A stretch of DNA of 64,000 nucleotides from Streptomyces sp. NBC_00523 (GTDB taxonomy: Bacteria; Actinomycetota; Actinomycetes; Streptomycetales; Streptomycetaceae), in the NCBI RefSeq assembly GCF_036346615.1, contig NZ_CP107836.1:186001-250000 (forward strand), read 5' to 3'. Position numbers and translations under genes: made by a program. The notes under the pieces are model-generated. The model made no database searches, had not been told where the DNA came from, and saw only the letters and a program-made list of their open reading frames with translations. Positions 16,851 to 25,674 of this stretch are shown piece after piece (positions within the stretch are counted from its first letter, which is position 1; each line of letters opens with the position of its first letter).

Positions 16851-17610
16851 CACCGCAACCGAACTGCGTCACGTCGAGCACGTGATGGGCACGGTCTTCT
16901 CCTTCGATATCCGGGACAAGCCCACCCCGGCCATCCACGACGCCGTCCAGGGGGCCGTACAACTGCTCCACCGGGTCGACGCCGTGTTCTCCACCTACCG
17001 CGCCGACAGCTACATCAGCCGCCTCGACCGCGGCGAGATCCGGCTCGGCGACTGCCCGCCCGAAGTCCATGAAGTGCTGGCCCTCTGCGCACAGGCCACC
17101 CGTGCCACCGACGGCTGGTTCAGCACGACCTCGGGCGGCATCCTCGACCCCTCGGGGCTCGTGAAGGGCTGGGCCACCGAAGCCGCATCCCTTATTCTCC
17201 ACGCTGCAGGCGCACACAACACCTGTACCAACGGCGGCGGTGACCTCCAGCTCCGCAGCCGAGCGACCACCAGCAGCCCCTGGCGCGTCGGCATCGCCCA
17301 CCCACTGCGCCCAGGCGAACTGGCCACCGTCATCACCGCCGACCGCACCATGGCCATCGCCACCTCGGGCACCGCTGAACGAGGCGCCCACATCCTCGAC
17401 CCGCACACCGGTACACCCGCCACGGAGTTCGCTGCCCTCACCGTCATAGGGCCCACACTGACCATGACCGACGCCTACGCCACCGCAGCCTTCGCCAGGG
17501 GCCCGGGCGGACGGGACTGGCTGGAAACCCTCGACGGCTACGAGGCATTCGCTGTCATGCCGAACGGCCGAACTTGGCAGACGTCCGGGTTCAGTCAATA
17601 CGGAGCGTGA
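16843..17610 (+). CDS. apbE: ApbE-family FAD:protein FMN transferase
   Basis: A 255-residue enzyme that uses FAD to attach FMN covalently to threonine in extracytoplasmic flavoproteins. Recognisable parts are HVMGTVFSFDI at the N-terminus, DAVFSTYRADSYISRL, LDPSGLVKGWATE, and the Mg/FAD-binding TNGGGDLQLR and MAIATSGTAERGAHILDPH. ATG 16843 lies inside the end of the FMN-binding gene, so the two are coupled; the substrate is clearly its neighbour's SGASYT motif. No signal peptide is seen, as in some actinobacterial ApbE proteins. Confidence 0.93.
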   Translation: MPDTATELRHVEHVMGTVFSFDIRDKPTPAIHDAVQGAVQLLHRVDAVFSTYRADSYISRLDRGEIRLGDCPPEVHEVLALCAQATRATDGWFSTTSGGILDPSGLVKGWATEAASLILHAAGAHNTCTNGGGDLQLRSRATTSSPWRVGIAHPLRPGELATVITADRTMAIATSGTAERGAHILDPHTGTPATEFAALTVIGPTLTMTDAYATAAFARGPGGRDWLETLDGYEAFAVMPNGRTWQTSGFSQYGA

Positions 17611-18149
17611 GGTGGACCCGACCTTAGGCCGATGGAACTCCGGTTGCCGCTCTGCCGCTGCGCCCGCCATCACCGGCCCCGCACCCTGGCCCAGCAGGAT
17701 GCGCTGATGTCGCGCTTTCATTGCCTGCCGGTCTCAGGCGTCCTCGGCGAGTACTGAACTACCGGACTTGGAGGGGCGCCGGGCGGGCTTCCGGCTACTG
17801 TTCGAGGAACGCGGGATGCCCGACGCGGAAACGGCGCCGCATCGCCTCGTCTGACTGCCCTCACAGACCAGGTGAGGCAGACCATCGCGGCCACGACGAG
17901 GAGTCACCCGTCATGAGGCCGCGCGGCGACGCCGATCTGCTGCGCGTTCGACATCACCGCCGCTTGCGTCATCGCCGAAGGCAGCCATCCGCTCGGCGTG
18001 GTCTCCGCACGTCCCGCCCGACATCAGGTGAGCGGTCGCGAAGACCGTCGACTCCAGCAGCCTTGTTCGCGTCAGCCTCAAAGCGGGCGAGGAGCCGGAG
18101 AACCGGATCCCCGCCCTCTTCCCTCCCCCACCCCTGTCAGCGGTTGCGG
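17611..18149. other. no gene recognised downstream of apbE
   Basis: Open frames here are low-complexity, Arg/Pro-rich and lack motifs. This is probably the decayed flank between the flavin operon and the rhodanese remnant. Confidence 0.35.
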
Positions 18150-18640
18150 AGCCCGGCCCGAGCTTTACGGAGGCCAGCGGCGCGGGAGCGGTTGTGGGGG
18201 AGCTTGGCGAGCATGGCGGCCGGCCATGCCGCAGGTGATGGTGAGGGCGGAGAAGACCAGTCCGGCGGCGAGGCCGGCCGAGAGGATCTGGAAGGCCGGG
18301 TGGACGAGGAGTCCGAAAGGGAGACCGGTCAGGACGACCGTGCCGGCGGTGAAACGGACCTGACGTTCCATGCCCCAGGTGGCGCCGACGGCGTCCTGGG
18401 GATGGTGGAGGTCGTGGCCGTCGGCGGCCCAGGCGCCGGTGCCACCGGAGAGGGTGACGGCGGCGATGTGGTGGTCGGCGAGGATGCGGCAGACGTTCTC
18501 CTAGCGGACGCCGGACGCACAGACCACCAGGACGTCACCGCGCTCGGCAGCGTGGCGGATGTCGGGCAGCGCCTGTTGAATCTGGTTCAGGGGGATGTTG
18601 AGGGCGCCAGGCAGGTGCCCGTCGGCGGCGGCGGCGCCTA
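18150..18640 (-). pseudogene. rhodanese-DUF2892 protein remnant
   Basis: On the minus strand, HLPGALNIPLNQIQQALPDI and DVLVVCASGVR (rhodanese active-site region, then a stop at 18501) are followed in another frame by GMERQVRFTAGTVVLTGL and LVHPAFQILSAGLAAGLVFS, the DUF2892 membrane part. It parallels the intact copy at 40473-41123 but lacks the N-terminus and contains a stop or frameshift. It is abruptly joined at about 18630 to a metallopeptidase fragment on the other strand. Confidence 0.7.
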
Positions 18641-19290
18641 CGGCATGGTCCACTGGGGCTCGAAGGTCGGCAATGCCTTCTGGAACCCCGACTGCGGCTG
18701 CATGCAATACGGCGACGGCGACGGCTCCACCTTCAAGAACCCCTTGGTCGTTCTGGACGTCACGGGTCATGAGCTGTCGCACGGAGTGGTCGGGGCCACC
18801 GCCGGCCTCGAGCCCACCCGCATCGACAGCAGGGGCAATCAGTTCGGCGAGCCCGGAGCTCTCAACGAGTCGCTGGCCGACATCTTCGGCAGCGGCATGG
18901 AGTTCGCTACGAACAACTCCACCAACTCGCCCAATTACCTGCTCGGCGAGAAGCTCGGCCTGGCGCAGGGCTTCCTGCGCCGCCTGGACCAGCCCTCCCT
19001 CGACAAGCTCGAAGGCACCGTCGACTACTGGTCCTCGAAGGCGTACGACACAGAGGTGCACGCGGGCTCCGGCATTTCCTCCCATGCCTTCTACCTGCGC
19101 GCCGAAGGCAGCGGCCAGAAGACCATCGGCAACGTCACGTACAACTCCGCCACCTACGACGGCTCCGCCGTCACCGGCATCGGGCGGGCGAAGGCGCTGA
19201 ACATCTTCTACACCGCCCTGACGAGCTACATGGTTTCCACGACCGACTTCCACGACGCCCGCACGGCCACCCTCAGCGCCGCCAAGGACC
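18628..19290 (+). pseudogene. M4 (thermolysin-like) metallopeptidase, internal fragment
   Basis: The frame from about 18628 reads AYGMVHWGSKVGNAFWNP, then LDVTGHELSHGVVG with the HExxH zinc motif, then ALNESLADIFGSGMEF with the zinc-ligand glutamate, then GISSHAFYLRAEGSGQKTIG. The signal peptide, propeptide, start and the last 30 or so residues are missing, and the frame runs into an IS3 scrap after AAKDPFG. M4 enzymes are secreted proteases; this copy cannot be expressed as one. Confidence 0.8.
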
Positions 19291-19309
19291 CCTTTGGGTC
19301 CGACGCTTT

Positions 19310-19425
19310 CGTATTGTGCCGCGAGGTCCAGCCGTTGACGGCAGCGGACCCTCGCCTGGTGCGGCGTGATGTAGCCGATGGTCGAGTGGAGCCGCTGGGG
19401 CGCGTATCGAATCATGATCAAGTGC
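19310..19425 (-). pseudogene. IS3-family OrfB C-terminal scrap
   Basis: The minus-strand frame reads MIRYAPQRLHSTIGYITPHQ and ARVRCRQRLDLAAQYE, the last residues of IS3-type transposases (RRLHSTIGYLTP). It sits directly against the broken end of the M4 peptidase, so an IS insertion or deletion probably removed that gene's end. Confidence 0.65.
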
Positions 19426-19656
19426 AGGCCTCGGCGCCCAAGGGATCGTCGGGGGGGCATCGCCTTGCCGGACACCCGACGGCCTGGGCGGCTACCCGCA
19501 CCGCGGGCGAGTCCGTGGCGAGCTTTCCTTGGTAGCCGGCATCGGCAAGGAATCGACCGCTGGACCGTCGACCAAGAGCTTGACCCCAGCCCTGAGAACT
19601 CCTAACGGAATGACCTCGCTGGGTTTGCAGGTGAGCACGGTTGGTACGGTCCGGCC

Positions 19657-19998
19657 GTGACTCTGACGGGCCTTCGAGACGGATTCCGCGACGTTGAGCA
19701 GCGGCAGCGTGTTCAGGCGATGATCGCCAGTCGCCTGGCGGATGATCGCGAGCCGCAGGGGTGCCGGTATCTCATGCGCTTCTGGTGGCAGCTGAGCATG
19801 CCGTATCGGGAGGTTTCGGTTGCGGAACTGCGCCTGAATGTCGGCCAGCAGAAGCCGGAGGTCGCCGTGGAGCTGGTCAGCGCCATCAGGGCGTCCCACG
19901 AAGAGATCGGCGCATGGCTGTGCGGCTCAGTGCAGACGTTCCCAGTGCTTCAGGACCATGGCTTCAGCGCCACCTTGGACAGCCGCGGCTGCGGCTAG
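19657..19998 (+). CDS. hypothetical protein, 113 residues
   Basis: The GTG-started frame gives a protein of mixed composition (FWWQLSMPYREVSVAELRLN, EVAVELVSAIRASHEEIGAW) that reads more like real protein than the overlapping frames, but no family is recognised and no ribosome binding site precedes it. Its end overlaps a transposase remnant on the other strand. It may be a decayed gene. Confidence 0.3.
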   Translation: MTLTGLRDGFRDVEQRQRVQAMIASRLADDREPQGCRYLMRFWWQLSMPYREVSVAELRLNVGQQKPEVAVELVSAIRASHEEIGAWLCGSVQTFPVLQDHGFSATLDSRGCG

Positions 19999-20130
19999 AG
20001 CTTCGTCAGGCGTCGCGAGCAGATCAGTGCGCATCGGAGGGCGCGGAAGGCTTCGTGGATGTCGTCACGTATCTCCCAGCGGATGCGCAGGCGACGGAAC
20101 CAGTGCAGATGCGCGAAGGCACCCTCGAGC
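19995..20130 (-). pseudogene. IS5-family transposase C-terminal remnant
   Basis: The minus frame reads FAHLHWFRRLRIRWEIRDDI, then HEAFRALRCALICSRRLTKL and a stop. This is the conserved tail of one IS5 subgroup. The rest of the element is missing. Confidence 0.7.
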
Positions 20131-20294
20131 CCGTGCAGTTCAACTCGGCAGCTCCATCACGTGATTGACACATGTGCACGACAACGCCGCCGACCGCCCG
20201 AACCGGAACTACGGTATTCCTCGGACGCGCCGAACGCGGAAGCCATTGTTGACGTCGCGAAACTGCCAGAAGGCAGCTCCTGATCCTGCTCAAA

Positions 20295-20314
20295 TAGTGT
20301 CACACTCCATGTGA
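20295..20314 (+). promoter_or_regulatory. putative -10 and operator before MFS gene
   Basis: TAGTGT (20295-20300) fits a Streptomyces -10 hexamer. It touches the inverted repeat TCACA-CTCCA-TGTGA (20300-20314), about 22 bases upstream of the ATG. No -35 match at normal spacing was found. A local repressor site is the likely reading. Confidence 0.35.
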
Positions 20315-20336
20315 TGCCCAGCACAGGACGGGATTC

Positions 20337-21560
20337 ATGTCCACAGCAACCACCACTTCCATCGACTCACCTTCACTGCCGGCTCGATCACCATTGGTAT
20401 CGTGGCTGGCGGTGATTTCGGTGATGTTGGGGATCTTCTCGATCATCACCACCGAGATCCTGCCGATCGGCCTTTTGACGTCGATTGGCTCGAGTTTCAC
20501 AATTTCCGACGGAATGGCTGGTCTGATGATGACCATGCCTGGTTTCCTGGCCGCGGTATCGGCGCCCGTGGTAACTGTCGCCACGGGGCGCATCGATCGT
20601 CGGCTCATGCTGGGTACTCTAATTCTGCTGCTCGCATTGGCGAATTTCCTGGCCGCGGTTGCGCCGAGCTACTGGCTGGTCCTATTCTCACGTGTATTGG
20701 TCGGGGTCACCATCGGTGGTTTCTGGTCCATCGGCGCGGGGCTGGCAAGCCGGCTGGTACCTGCCGAATCGGTCGGCCGGGCGACAGCCGTGATTTTCTC
20801 CGCGGTGCCTCTCGGGTCCGTGCTCGGAGTCCCGCTGGGTACGCTCATCGGAGACATTGCGGGATGGCGTACCACGTTTCTTACCATGGGAATTCTGACC
20901 CTCTGTGTCTTCGCCATGTTGCTCCTGGTGGTCCCGCCGCTGCCGACCGATGAGCCGACTCGTCTGAGTGCGCTCACGGGCATGCTCAGGAGTGTCAATA
21001 CTCGGTTCGCCCTGGTGATGACGTTCCTAGTAGTGCTCGCCCACTTCGGTGCCTACACCTATGTCACACCGTTCCTGGAGCAGGTGACTCATGTGAGCGC
21101 CGGGCTCATCACGGTCTATCTGCTCGTGTACGGAGTTGCAGGAATTGCCGGGAACTTCCTGGGCGGATCGGCTGTGGCACGGTATCCGATGGGCACCTTC
21201 GCAGCCGCCGCCCTGATGATCGCCGGCGCGACTGTGCTGCTCCCGGTGCTCGGCAAAGATGATCTCGGCGCCGTGGCCCTGCTGGTTTTGTGGGGTGTTG
21301 CCTACGGTGCCGTGCCTGTCTGCTCGCAGACCTGGTTCGCCAAGGCCTCACCCAATTCACCCGAAGCCTCATCCGTGCTCTTCACGGCCTCGTTCCAGGC
21401 CACCATTTCCATCGGGGCGCTGGTCGGAGGCGTCGTGGTTGACCACTCCGCCCCATCCTTGGTCATGACGCTCGCTGGCACAACCGCTGCCCTGATGGTG
21501 CTGGTCGCCTGGTCCCACGGCGCCCGGAAGATCCCGTTGCCTGACCCGGCCAAGCCATAA
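20337..21560 (+). CDS. MFS transporter, DHA1 (AraJ/NepI-like) family
   Basis: A 407-residue protein with about 12 hydrophobic segments, full length for the family. Typical parts are the helix-1 pattern SVMLGIFSIITTEILPIGLL, motif-A-like VATGRIDRRLMLGTLIL after helix 2, LVGVTIGGFWSIGAGLASRL, and the motif-C-like AVPLGSVLGVPLGTLIGDIAGWR. It is expected to export small molecules (drugs, sugars or nucleosides) by proton antiport; the substrate cannot be read. Codon choice is visibly less GC-rich at third positions than in neighbours (att, gta, cta, aat), pointing to acquisition from another source. Confidence 0.9.
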   Translation: MSTATTTSIDSPSLPARSPLVSWLAVISVMLGIFSIITTEILPIGLLTSIGSSFTISDGMAGLMMTMPGFLAAVSAPVVTVATGRIDRRLMLGTLILLLALANFLAAVAPSYWLVLFSRVLVGVTIGGFWSIGAGLASRLVPAESVGRATAVIFSAVPLGSVLGVPLGTLIGDIAGWRTTFLTMGILTLCVFAMLLLVVPPLPTDEPTRLSALTGMLRSVNTRFALVMTFLVVLAHFGAYTYVTPFLEQVTHVSAGLITVYLLVYGVAGIAGNFLGGSAVARYPMGTFAAAALMIAGATVLLPVLGKDDLGAVALLVLWGVAYGAVPVCSQTWFAKASPNSPEASSVLFTASFQATISIGALVGGVVVDHSAPSLVMTLAGTTAALMVLVAWSHGARKIPLPDPAKP

Positions 21561-21612
21561 GACGTCGTTTCTTATGGCTGTCAGAGCTGTGTGAGAGCCT
21601 CCTGTCATGAGC

Positions 21613-22777
21613 TACTGAGGTTGAACTCGTGATGTCGTCTTCGGTGATCAGGGCCTGTTGGTCAGTCCTGTCTCGGTGAGGCAGCCGTCTATGAGGTGGC
21701 CGCGGTGCTGGATGTGGCGGAGGCCGCGTCGGACGGTCTGGACGAGGTGTTCAGGGGTGCTGAAGGCGACGTTGGAGAGCCAGCCGCGCCGCAGCAGCGA
21801 CCAGATGCCTTCGACGGGGTTGAGGTCAGGTGCGTAGGGCGGCAGGTGGTAGATGGTCAGCCAGTCCTGGCCTGCCGCCCATTTCCGCAGGTCGGCGGCC
21901 TTGTGGACGTTGAGATTGTCCCAGACCAGCACGATCGGGCCGCCGAGCTGCTGGTGTGCGGCGATGAGCAGGTCGCGGTAGTCGCGCCAGGAGAAACTCT
22001 TGCGTCCGTCGCGGTTGCCGTCGTCGCGGCGGGGTCGATAGATCGGCCTCGAGCGGTGACCGGGTTTGTAGCAGGTCACCGCTGCGATGGAGATGCGTCT
22101 GTGGGAGCGGCCGCGGACCCGTACCGCCGGGGTTCGACCGCGCTGTGACCAGGTCTTCGCCTGCGGCGGCGTCATGGAGAAGCCGGCTTCGTCCTCGAAG
22201 ACGAGCCAGGCTCCACAGGCCGCCGCAAGTCTTCCGCGCAGGGCCAGGTCTCCTTCACCCAGCCGGCCACGGCCTCGTCGTCGCGTTCCATGGCCCGGCG
22301 GGCGGGGACCTGGCGGGACCAGCCGTTGCGCACCAGCAGCTTGCGCACACCCTGAATGGTGTAGGTCAGGTAGAAGCGCCGGCCGATCACGGTCTTGATC
22401 CGGCTCAGGGTCCAGCGCTGATCCTGCCAGCCGTGCGCGGCCGGCCCCTTGGCCAGCTCCGCCTCCAGTTGCGCGAACTGCTTCTCGCTCAGTCTCGGCA
22501 GCGACGCAGGTCCCTGCGACCGCAGAGTGCGCGGCCCGTCCTCCTCCCACGCCTGCCGCCATCGCTGCACCGAGCGGACACTGACCCGCAGATCCTTGGC
22601 GATCACCGAGCTCGCCTCGCCCTTGGCGAACCTCCCGGCCGCCTGGAGGCGTAACTCCTCGCGGAACTGCTGCCGTTCGGCGGCCAACCCGCCCCCTTGT
22701 GGATACCGCATGCACCGGTGATACCGCATGAGCGACGAGCCGTCAGCCCCTACGACTCCACGAGTGCAACCTCAGTA
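21613..22777 (-). mobile_element. IS630-family insertion sequence
   Basis: An element of about 1.16 kb with ends TACTGAGGTTGAACTCGTG on the left (from 21613) and, on the complement of the right end, TACTGAGGTTGCACTCGTG (to 22777). The flanking TA dinucleotides are the duplicated target expected for the IS630/Tc1 superfamily. Confidence 0.85.
21648..22729 (-). CDS. IS630-family transposase in two frames
   Basis: The first frame has the helix-turn-helix (SSVIAKDLRVSVRSVQRWRQ) and the linker up to WVKETWPCAEDL. The second carries the DDE core: AWLVFEDEAGFSMTPPQ, PIVLVWDNLNVHKAADLRKW, and YAPDLNPVEGIWSLLRRG. A single-base offset near 22220 separates them. IS630 elements often encode one protein in overlapping frames joined by frameshifting, but a simple mutation is equally possible. 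Start is ATG 22729 or 22711. Confidence 0.8.
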
Positions 22778-22944
22778 GGTGGCTGATGCGCGACGCCGGC
22801 ATCCGGGCGGCCGCCGCGTGCGTGGCGTTCTCGGCCTGGGCCGCCCGGCCGACGGTGTCCTTGTTGCCGTGTGTGGGCGGGTGCGGCCCGGCAGACCCAC
22901 TGCCGCCCCGGAAGTTCCCGGTGGGTCCGGCATAGGATCGCCGG

Positions 22945-23560
22945 GTGACCCGTGCCGCGATCCTTGCCGGACTGTTCGACGATCTGGCCGACAGCTATGA
23001 CCACGATCACCACGAGAGGATCGCGGACGCTCTTCTCGCTCGTGCCTGGCCGGGGTACTTACGATGCCGTCGCCGATGTGGCCTGTGGAGCCGGGGCGGT
23101 CGCCCTGCGTCTGGCCCGTGCCCGGCCGGACAGCGCTCCGCCCGTGCTCGCGGTCGATATCTCGCCGCGCATGATCGAGGCGGGGCGCGGCCGGGCGGTT
23201 GGAGGGGCCGTCGACTGGCGGGTGGCGGACGCTGTGCCGCTGCCTGAGCCCGACGGTTCGCTCGACGCGGTGTTCTGCGCGTCCTCGCTGCACTTCCTGG
23301 GCTGCCGGGCCCTCGCCGACTGGCGGCGCGTCCTGCGTCCCGGCGGCCGGGTCGCGTACTCCCTGCCGCTGGCCGGGCACTTCCGTCCCTCCAGCCGCTT
23401 CGCCGCCCTGCTCGCCGCGGACGTGCCGCTCCCGGCCGGCCCCGAGGACGCCGTCGACTGGGCCGTCGGCCACGGCTTCACCGATGTCACGGCCCAGGTG
23501 ACCGTCCTCGGCGACCGCCGGGTGGCCATCACCGCGGCCCGGATCCCCGAACACCGCTGA
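22945..23560 (+). pseudogene. SAM-dependent methyltransferase with a frameshift
   Basis: The GTG at 22945 opens MTRAAILAGLFDDLADSYDH, a normal class I methyltransferase N-terminus. Near 23050 the reading moves by one frame and continues YDAVADVACGAGAVALRLA (SAM motif I), VLAVDISPRMIEAGRG, VADAVPLPEPDGSLDAVFC and VLRPGGRVAYSLPL, to a normal end at 23560. One indel in a GGGG run would repair it, so this is either a recent pseudogene or a sequencing error. The substrate is unknown. 22780-22944 has no recognised gene. Confidence 0.75.
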
Positions 23561-23950
23561 ACAGCCGGGTTGCCGTCCGGGCCCGTACGTACAGCGGCGG
23601 GACGACGCCCTGCGCGCCGAACCGTTGCCGCCCGCACGGGCGGCCGCGACGTTCCGCACGCGGTGGCCGGACCCGGTGACCCGCACCGTGCCCGCCGGGG
23701 GATTCCGGGGCGCCCCGGCGTCCAGCGGGGGCCGCGGAGACTGCCGGTCCGTCGGTACCGGTGGCGGCGGCCCGGCCATGTTGTCGCCCTCCCCTACCGG
23801 AGGCCCCGCGGCGGAGGCTCCAGATAGCTGTCCCGGTCCGTGTCCCAGTGCCGTCGCAGGGGTCCCGCAGTGGGCTGTTCATGCCGGATACACGCGGGTT
23901 GGCGGCGATGTGGGATCTGATCGACTCATGGGGCATGGGCCCGTTGGGAC
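23561..23950. other. no gene recognised
   Basis: GC-rich sequence with overlapping arginine-, glycine- and proline-rich frames but no motif on either strand. Confidence 0.35.
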
Positions 23951-23984
23951 GTTCGTCCGTACGCATCTGGGGAGAAAAGTCCGT

Positions 23985-24468
23985 ACGCCGACAGAGCCTG
24001 GCTGCAGACGTATCCCAACGACGAGGCAGGGATCGATGAGACATGGATCCGTGAACAGCGCGGCGCCGCGACCGAGCAAGGGGTCGCGCCCAGAGGCGGG
24101 AGTTCGTCGAGGCGGTGAAGCAGCAACCGGATTGGTTGTTCTGCCGTGTCGTCCGCTCCGAGACCGAGATGGTCGGCTTCCTCTGCGGGCGCCGGGACAA
24201 GGTGGTGTCCCTCGGGCCGATGTATCTGCTGAACGAAGCCCAGGGCCAAGGGGTCGGTGGCCGATTGATGAGTGAGTTCCTCGCCTGGGCGGGAAGCACA
24301 CCGATGCGGCTCTGGGTCACTGACTACAACGAGTGGGCAGTCCGCTTCTACGAGCGCTACGGATTCAAGGCCACAGGTGAGCGAGAGCTCTCGCGAGGGA
24401 AACTGCCCAACACGCGCATGACCCGAGACTCGCCATCGGGGTGCAGTGGGCAAGGGGAGAGGCCCTGA
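23985..24468 (+). pseudogene. GNAT-family N-acetyltransferase with a frameshift
   Basis: An N-terminal piece (YADRAWLQTYPNDEAGIDET, then WIREQRG) runs into a stop near 24118. The chain resumes one frame over as REFVEAVKQQPDWLFCRVV and continues MVGFLCGRR, the acetyl-CoA-binding YLLNEAQGQGVGGRLMSEFL and the C-terminal NEWAVRFYERYGFKATGERE. The order matches a single GNAT enzyme of about 170 residues. A one-base indel near 24100 splits it. A separately translated C-terminal ORF (ATG-less, from 24115) would lack the first beta strands. Confidence 0.7.
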
Positions 24469-24589
24469 AGACACTGGGGCGGCTGCTGCGGAAGAGGCGT
24501 GAGCAGCCCAATCGCACCTTCGCCTTCGATGAGCTCGGGCCGCTCGGCAACAGCCCCACCGCCGGGTCCGGCTGGGCGAAGGCGGGAGA

Positions 24590-24879
24590 GCCTGACCGCG
24601 GGGGGCGTAGGAGTGGAAGGTCATCTCGTCTGCGGGCCGGAACATGTAGTGGCCCTTCTTCGTGATGACCGGGGCGCCCGTGACAAGGTCGGTGAAGGTG
24701 CCCGTGACCTCTTTGCCGGCGCCCTCCCGCACACGGTGGATGGCCGTCAGTTCGCGCTTCCGCACGCGTTGGGCCCACTCCCATCCGACGGTCGTCCGGG
24801 CCCACCGGCACGCGCGCCCCGGCGGGCAGTGCGCGGACCAGGCGTCGTTGCGCAGCCGTGCGGTGATTTCAGCAACGAG
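24590..24879 (-). pseudogene. unknown protein fragment
   Basis: A minus-strand frame reads EITARLRNDAWSAHC, then GWEWAQRVRKRELTAIHRVR, TGTFTDLVTGAPVITKKGHY and MFRPADEMTFHSYAPRG, a protein-like composition unlike the other frames. It has no start and dissolves into low-complexity sequence after about 24590. No family is recognised. Confidence 0.3.
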
Positions 24880-24915
24880 AAGGGCCCGCCGACCTGCTCG
24901 GTCGTGCGGGCCCTT
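24880..24915. terminator. strong bidirectional hairpin terminator
   Basis: AAGGGCCCGC (24880-24889) pairs perfectly with GCGGGCCCTT (24906-24915). The inner CGACC/GGTCG arms extend the stem with a single bulge and a 5-base loop. It lies downstream of the small gene at 24989-25288. Confidence 0.7.
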
Positions 24916-24988
24916 GTGCTGCGTGGGCGAAGGGCCGACGCATTGATGACGCGTCCGGCCGCTCGCCAGGGGCTGCCCCGGCAGCCTC

Positions 24989-25288
24989 TTAGTAGCTGAG
25001 GTCCTTCTGGTCGGTGATCAGGCGTCCCGCGATGTGCAGGTTGCCGTCGGAGTCGAGGACCGCGATGATCTTCTTCGTCGAGCCGTGGTGGGTCGTGAAG
25101 TAGATCTTGTCGGCCTCCTGCGAGCTGGAGTAGTTCGTATTCACGGACAGCTCGATGCTCACCGGGGAGCTGATGAGCACGTCCTTCTTCGGCGATCCCG
25201 GATACACCTGGTTCTCGCGCAGTTTGATACGGCCGTGGGTGTCCCCCTCGTCCCAGTCCGACGCCACTCCGAGATCGATGTCAGCCAT
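24989..25288 (-). CDS. small conserved-looking hypothetical protein
   Basis: A 99-residue acidic protein. ATG 25288 is preceded by AAGGGGGAAG at good spacing, so it is a well-formed gene. The chain looks like a beta-rich fold: GRIKLRENQVYPGSPKKDVL, SPVSIELSVNTNYSSSQEAD, IYFTTHHGSTKKIIAVLDSD, NLHIAGRLITDQK. I recognise no characterised family. It has no signal peptide or membrane segment. It is monocistronic, with an AT-rich upstream region and a strong hairpin downstream. Confidence 0.75.
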   Translation of the reverse strand: MADIDLGVASDWDEGDTHGRIKLRENQVYPGSPKKDVLISSPVSIELSVNTNYSSSQEADKIYFTTHHGSTKKIIAVLDSDGNLHIAGRLITDQKDLSY

Positions 25289-25596
25289 GTGACTTCCCCC
25301 TTCAGATCCGGTCGATGAACCTGCGGTCCGAGCCAGTGATGGGACGCCCGGGCCACGACAGAACTTATACGCAGAGTCCGCACAAAGTAACGGGGAGTTC
25401 TTCACATGACCGGATTTATTCCTGGAAAGTCTGGAATGAATGTTCAAGCCACTACAAAGGAGAAAAGCTCGGAAAACGGCGTGACAGCGGAGGAAGGCTG
25501 CCCGCCTGCCGGGGGATCCGTACAGCGCCGGTGGCCACACCGCGCCATGTCGTCAGGGTGCTGGCCGTCAGGGGCCTGGGGCGGCCGTATCAAGTA

Positions 25597-25646
25597 CGCC
25601 ATCGCTGCCTTCCACCGGATCGGGCCGGTGGAAGGCAGCGATGGCG
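25597..25646. terminator. perfect 22-bp hairpin terminator
   Basis: Arms 25597-25618 and 25625-25646 are perfectly complementary over 22 bp, with a 6-base loop. It is 29 bases past the stop of the YVTN-protein gene and has no U-tract, as is usual in Streptomyces. Confidence 0.8.
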
Positions 25647-25674
25647 GGACGAGCGGACTACCAGGTGCGGGAGG

